From Cyclospora cayetanensis (Eukaryota > Apicomplexa > Conoidasida > Eucoccidiorida > Eimeriidae), in contig NW_020312258.1 of assembly GCF_002999335.1 (NCBI RefSeq), forward strand, positions 248,001 to 312,000: DNA of 64,000 nt, given 5' to 3'. Shown piece after piece: positions 59,903 through 64,000 of this stretch. How positions within the stretch are numbered: the first letter of the stretch is position 1; the number at the start of each line of letters is the position of its first letter. The notes under the pieces are model-generated. The model was not told where the DNA came from. It worked only from the letters and a program-made list of their open reading frames with translations, and did not search any database. Both the position numbers and the translations under genes were made by a program.

Positions 59903-62900
59903 AGGGGAAGGAATGCAACGCCATCGCCTTTGTAGAACTTGTTCTGAAACTCAACCCTGAGAATACAACCCCAGACAAGAACGCAAAGACCTTTATCCGC
60001 AAGGCTCCGCAGACACTGCAATGACGTAAATTCTAAATCGTAAATCCTGGCTGACCACTGGAGCCTTAGGGCGTGCAGGAAGCACTCGAGGGCCTCCATG
60101 GCGATCAAGACGAAGATTGTCACGCAGAAGAATAGGGGAAATAACACGATCAACTGCAAAGACAAACTCCGCAGCTGCGCAGTCGAGTCACCTCAGAACA
60201 GGCAAGGGCAGGCACTCGCGGCGCCGCACAGGCTGGCTAACTCCCTCGTTTTGCATTTCTTTCTTCCCACCCCCCCCCCCCGTTCCCCCCCAAACACACA
60301 CATATACACATATACGCACATATACACACACGTACCCATATACACACATATACATATACACACACATACATATACACACACATACATATACACACACATA
60401 CACACATAATTAGCCGTCTCTCAGCTTGTCGCTGGCTGACCTTGAATGCCATTTGGGGGACGGACTGCCCCGGCTCAAAGGCAGCGCCAACCGTCTTTTC
60501 AAAGAAGACGATCGACAGCTGCTGGTGCGCAAGGGAGAGTGCCCACAGCCTGAGATAGGAGGCCGTGTTGCTAATAGTCCCTAATATGAATTCGATGGAT
60601 TCAATAAGCGTGTGCAGCCATAACTCCGAGAGACCCTCGCCATCATCGTGCGTCGATGCATGACCAGGAACCTCTGCCTCTCGATCGCGCGAACCCGTGC
60701 CGACGCCCACCGCTGATCCTGCTAGCGGCAGCAGAGAAGCATACTGCTGACGTCGATACTGCTGCTCCTGCAGCTGCTGCAGTTGGATACAGCTCGGCTC
60801 GCTGCTGTCCAGTTGTTCAAATCCGGAGGGCGGGCGCTTTTTGCGGTGTACGTACAGCGTGAACAGCGGCTTTCCCAGAAACATCAAAGGAATACACGCC
60901 AACAGCACCGCACGCAGCACCTACAGCACAAACCCCAGCAGCTGCTGCTCAAGCGAATTGAATTAAATCTTCGCAGCGGGGGGATGCAACACACATAGCA
61001 CCCCCTCACCAGCGGCCGATAGAGCAACGCAGACGCACGTGTGGGTGCTTTTCTACGGAGTTCAAAAAAAGTCTTTAAAACAGGTAGGTGGTATCTCCGT
61101 GTGTAAATGAAGCGTCTCAAGGGAATAAACGGAGATTGCCACAAAGAAAGGGCTCCCTCCTCCAAACGTTTTGAAACTCCCTTCCTCACGGCAGAAGCTC
61201 ATGGGCGAGGGCGAGAAGGAGAAAGAGAAGGAGCTAGGCCGCAACCCCACACCTTCCCCCTTGCACCACTACTACCACTACCACTGCTACCACTACTACC
61301 ACCACCACTGCTACCGTCCCCCCTTCCTTTCCCCCGTAAAACTAGCGACTTACGTCTTGCACGATGGGCTGGCTATCGAACAGCATCAAGTCAGGGGTGC
61401 CCTGGCTGTTATCCCCAGCTCCCATAACAAATTGGATCATGACAGCAATGAGGGACGGCTTGTTGTAGGAGCCTGAAGGGGAGATCCATTTGAGAATCAC
61501 CAAGAAACAGAGAAAGCCTATGAGCGAAAAGAAGAAGAGGCACTGCGGGAGGGCGGAAAGGATCACAGACGGCCAGTCTCGGAAGTACACCGCATTGGAT
61601 AAACCTAGGAACAACCCCACAGTCATGTGGGAGAATCCAATCTGCAACACCCCGCATAAAACCACCCCAGCAGCCCCCACACACTCGATGAGGCGAAGCG
61701 CGCAAGGAGAAGCCTCCAAAATATGTCGTCTCACACCACACCGCAAAGCAGCAGCAAGCACAGAGAGGACTGGCAGCGAAGCCGAGCAAGGCTTGCGTCT
61801 AAAAGCGGCAGAAGCAGCACAACATGCGTGGCGGGGGAAGAAGGGGGGAGAGAAGAAACGCAACCAGCAGCAAGCCTCCTCACGAGAATCGCGAGCTTCA
61901 TTTTCAGGGAGTTCAGAAAGAGCAGCTCGTTGCTGGCACCCCTCCACTTAGGATCCACTCCAAAGGGGTAGGGACCTTCCATAGAGGGCACTATTGACGG
62001 CGTCGAACCGTCTGCATGCACCGCTACTTTCTCCCACCGAGATCCAAAGACATTCAGCCCCATGCTGAAGATCTCGTTGTACATGAATCCCGCAAATATC
62101 GAATGCAACGCCATCAAAAGAATCATGTACCTGCGAACATCCACACAGAAATCACCCTGGCAAAGGCTACTCCACTCACAGAAAGAGGCGGCCATAACCC
62201 CCCACGCAACAAACACGCCAACGAGCGATTCCAACACACAACGCGTCAAATTCCACACATACAGATACACATACACAGATACACACAGATACACATATAC
62301 AACACACAGAAACACATACACAGATACACACAGATACAGATACACAGATTCACACAAAAACACATACACACAGGTACACATACACAACACACAGCAACAC
62401 ATACACAGATACACACAGAAACACATGTACAACACACAGATACACACAGAAACACATACACAGATACACACAGAGACACATACACAGATACGCACAGAAA
62501 CACATACACAGATACACACATATGCACATGCACAACAAACAAATACACAAAGAAACACATACACAACACATAGATACACATGCACAACACACAGAGACAC
62601 ATGCACAACACACAGATACACAAAGAAACACATACACAGATATACAAACAGGTATATAGAGCCTTCTACTGCGTGATTGGCACCACCAAGGTGTGTCGTT
62701 ACAACACTCGCAGTCGGCGAATGGACAGAAATACTGCGAACGAGAAAGAGGAAAGCACAGGAGAGCCAACAATGGCGCAAAGCCTCGAGAAGAGATTTCG
62801 AAAAAATCAACTAAGAAGAAGCCGAGAAAGCCTCCTGCAAGTCAGGGGAGGCATGCGATAGGTACAAGGCCGTCCTCTATTCTCCCCCCGAGCAGCTACT

Positions 62901-63894
62901 CTCCTCACCTGGCATTCAGCAGCATAGCAACCATTTCATCCGAAACAGCCGTTTCTTTGCGCTTGAATACGAAGAGTGCAGCAGCCGCAACAAGCAGCAG
63001 CAGTCCATGACCAACATCACCAAACATAACTCCAAAAAGAAAAGGAAAAATGGCAGCCGCAAAAAAGGCAGGATTAGCCTCCCTGTAGCGAGCAATGCCA
63101 TATGTGTCAACAAGGCTTTGGAAGGGAGCCATGAAGCAAGTTGTCTTGAAGACAGTCGGCGGAAGAAAGCCTCCTGAGGATCCTCCCCCTCCCCCTCCCC
63201 CTTCAGCATCCCCGATGCGGCTCTCGGCATGCACCAGCAAGAATGCAGACGTATTCTGCAGACAAAAGACGCGCGCGAAGAAAAATGATGAACAGCCGAT
63301 TTTACTGCCTCTCGCATGCAAAAAGGGCGTGTGCGTGCCGTCCGCAGCAGCCGCCACAAGATTGAGAAGGGGCATCACGCAACCAGGAAGCGAGGTGCAC
63401 GTTTAAGACTTTTAAATCTTTGCCCTCACCTTTTCTGCAGCAACTTTCGCGAGAGTTTGTCTTAAGGTCCCTTCCTGCGCCTCCTGAAACCAACAGTCGG
63501 CTCGTAGGGTGGCATCTGAGAGGGCGAACAAGTTGAGTGCCGTGTAGACTGCCTTTTCGCGCAAGACAAACCTCTGCAGCTCCGTGATCAGAGGGCGTCG
63601 CCTTATGCCTGCAGCTGCAGCAGCTGCTGCTGTTGCGGCTGCATGCAAGTCGCCTTCTGCTGCTGCCGCGGCTGCTGCTGCAGCTGCAGCTGAAGCAATC
63701 AGCGGCATGTTCACGGCAGGCACAGGCTCTAGGAAAACGCCGACCTCATTGAGAAAGTACTCCTCGTAAGCTGCCGCTGCCGCTGCCTTATCCTGCAACA
63801 ACTGCTGCAGCTGCTGCTGTCGCTGCTGCGCCTCCTCCCCACTGCGCGGCCAGGTGTATGTACGGGCTCCCATGGCCGAGCAGACGCACTTCAC
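59866..63894 (-). CDS. VPH1: V-type H+-ATPase subunit a (Vo, VPH1 family), C-terminal two thirds
   Basis: Subunit a forms the proton half-channels of the V-ATPase membrane sector. Seven phased exons in the window: 63430-63894, 62909-63255, 61884-62130, 61354-61641, 60441-60920, 60056-60153, 59866-59956; 671 residues. More 5' exons lie beyond the right edge. Blocks: QRFVLREKAVYTALNLF, LPPTVFKTTCFMAPFQSLVD, YGIARYREANPAFFAAAIFP, FLFGVMFGDVGHGLLLL, RYMILLMALHSIFAGFMYNE, NSLKMKLAILIGFSHMTVGL, LGKPLF, SNTASYLRLWALSLAHQQLS (holding the essential Arg of RLWALSLAH), and LRLQW-VEFQNKFYKGDG near the end. Poly-Ala insertions sit in the cytosolic N-terminal domain (63598-63700) and a Gly run at 63170-63200. 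The last ten residues come from a tandem repeat. Site could be plasma membrane, acidocalcisome or vacuole-like organelles. Confidence 0.93.
60292..60409. repeat. CA/TA microsatellite in a V-ATPase intron
   Basis: ACACATATACAC repeats in intron 60154-60440, next to a 12-C run at about 60270-60281. Confidence 0.85.
61262..61319. repeat. (CTACCA)n-like repeat in a V-ATPase intron
   Basis: Repeated ACTACCACTACCACTGCT-type units in intron 60921-61353. Confidence 0.75.
62253..62656. repeat. ~400-bp ACACAGATACACA repeat in a V-ATPase intron
   Basis: Irregular array of ACACAGATAC, ACACAGAAAC and ACATACACAG units in intron 62131-62908. The translated Thr/His/Ile/Gln strings are artefacts. Confidence 0.9.
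63598..63700 (-). repeat. Two poly-Ala-encoding GCA/GCT tracts in V-ATPase subunit a
   Basis: Within exon 63430-63894, two CTG/GCA-type tracts encode about 13 and 8-9 Ala, separated by EGDLH. They split the conserved N-terminal domain just before GIRRRPLITELQRFVLREKA. Confidence 0.9.
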
Positions 63895-64000
63895 CTGCAC
63901 AGCGAGCACGAACCGCAGACTGTAGGTACACCACAACAGTTCAGGGCGTCTCCCCATGACGGAATGGCGCTGTGAAGGTGGAGGGAGAGAGGGGGGAGCC

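Noticed and set aside
62062..62676. Open frame of more than 200 codons rich in Thr/His/Tyr/Gln
   Set aside because: Translation of the ACACAGATAC repeat in a V-ATPase intron, antisense or intronic to the real gene.
1..64000. CRISPR arrays, insertion sequences, phage or bacterial operons
   Set aside because: No regularly spaced repeats with unique spacers, no transposase or integrase motifs, and all recognised genes are intron-containing or typical eukaryotic families.

Overview
The window looks like nuclear DNA of a coccidian apicomplexan, most likely Eimeria or a close relative. This is inference from several signs. Genes are split by many GT-AG introns. Coding regions carry in-frame CAG/CTG-type trinucleotide runs that give poly-Gln and poly-Ala tracts. 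(TG)n, (TA)n and (GA)n microsatellites are abundant, mostly in introns. The centrin closely resembles coccidian centrins as I remember them. No bacterial, plasmid, phage or CRISPR features are visible. Most gene models below were built by hand from conserved protein blocks joined at GT-AG sites with matching codon phase. Where phases close exactly this is stated; where they do not, the model is approximate.

Layout from left to right: (1) the 3' part of a TAM41-type mitochondrial CDP-diacylglycerol synthase gene, + strand, 209-1960, 5' end outside the window. (2) A single-exon sodium:solute symporter, minus, 3125-4834. (3) A complete 12-exon NAT10/Kre33 RNA cytidine acetyltransferase gene, minus, 6503-13459. 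(4) A protein-L-isoaspartate O-methyltransferase gene with a 122-residue N-terminal extension, minus, 16385-18509. (5) A mitochondrion-targeted, possibly MICU-like protein with degenerate EF-hands, minus, 19735-22479. (6) A large helical-repeat protein ending in a RAP domain, minus, about 24429-29608. (7) A VPS13-like gene covering only the SHR-BD and C-terminal modules, minus, about 30920-40810. (8) A VPS39-like HOPS/CORVET subunit, C-terminal half only, plus, about 41591-44224. (9) Centrin, minus, 45205-45996. (10) CRIPT, plus, 46963-47667. (11) A 13-exon Kelch-BTB (LZTR1-like) gene, plus, 49389-55185. (12) The C-terminal two thirds of a V-ATPase subunit a gene, minus, 59866-63894, running off the right end.

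The content is mostly conserved housekeeping: rRNA/tRNA acetylation, mitochondrial lipid and RNA biology, endolysosomal membrane transport (VPS13, VPS39, V-ATPase), centrosome and BTB-type adaptor functions. I see no operon-like logic and no clear undescribed multi-gene system. The points most worth a second look are: the divergent VPS13/VPS39 pair, both missing N-terminal halves across a microsatellite junction; a probable homopolymer frameshift in the VPS13-like gene; an in-frame TAG in the RAP gene that a 138-bp intron could remove; a MICU-like protein without intact calcium loops; a tandem repeat that supplies the stop codon of the V-ATPase a subunit; and several long perfect hairpins.
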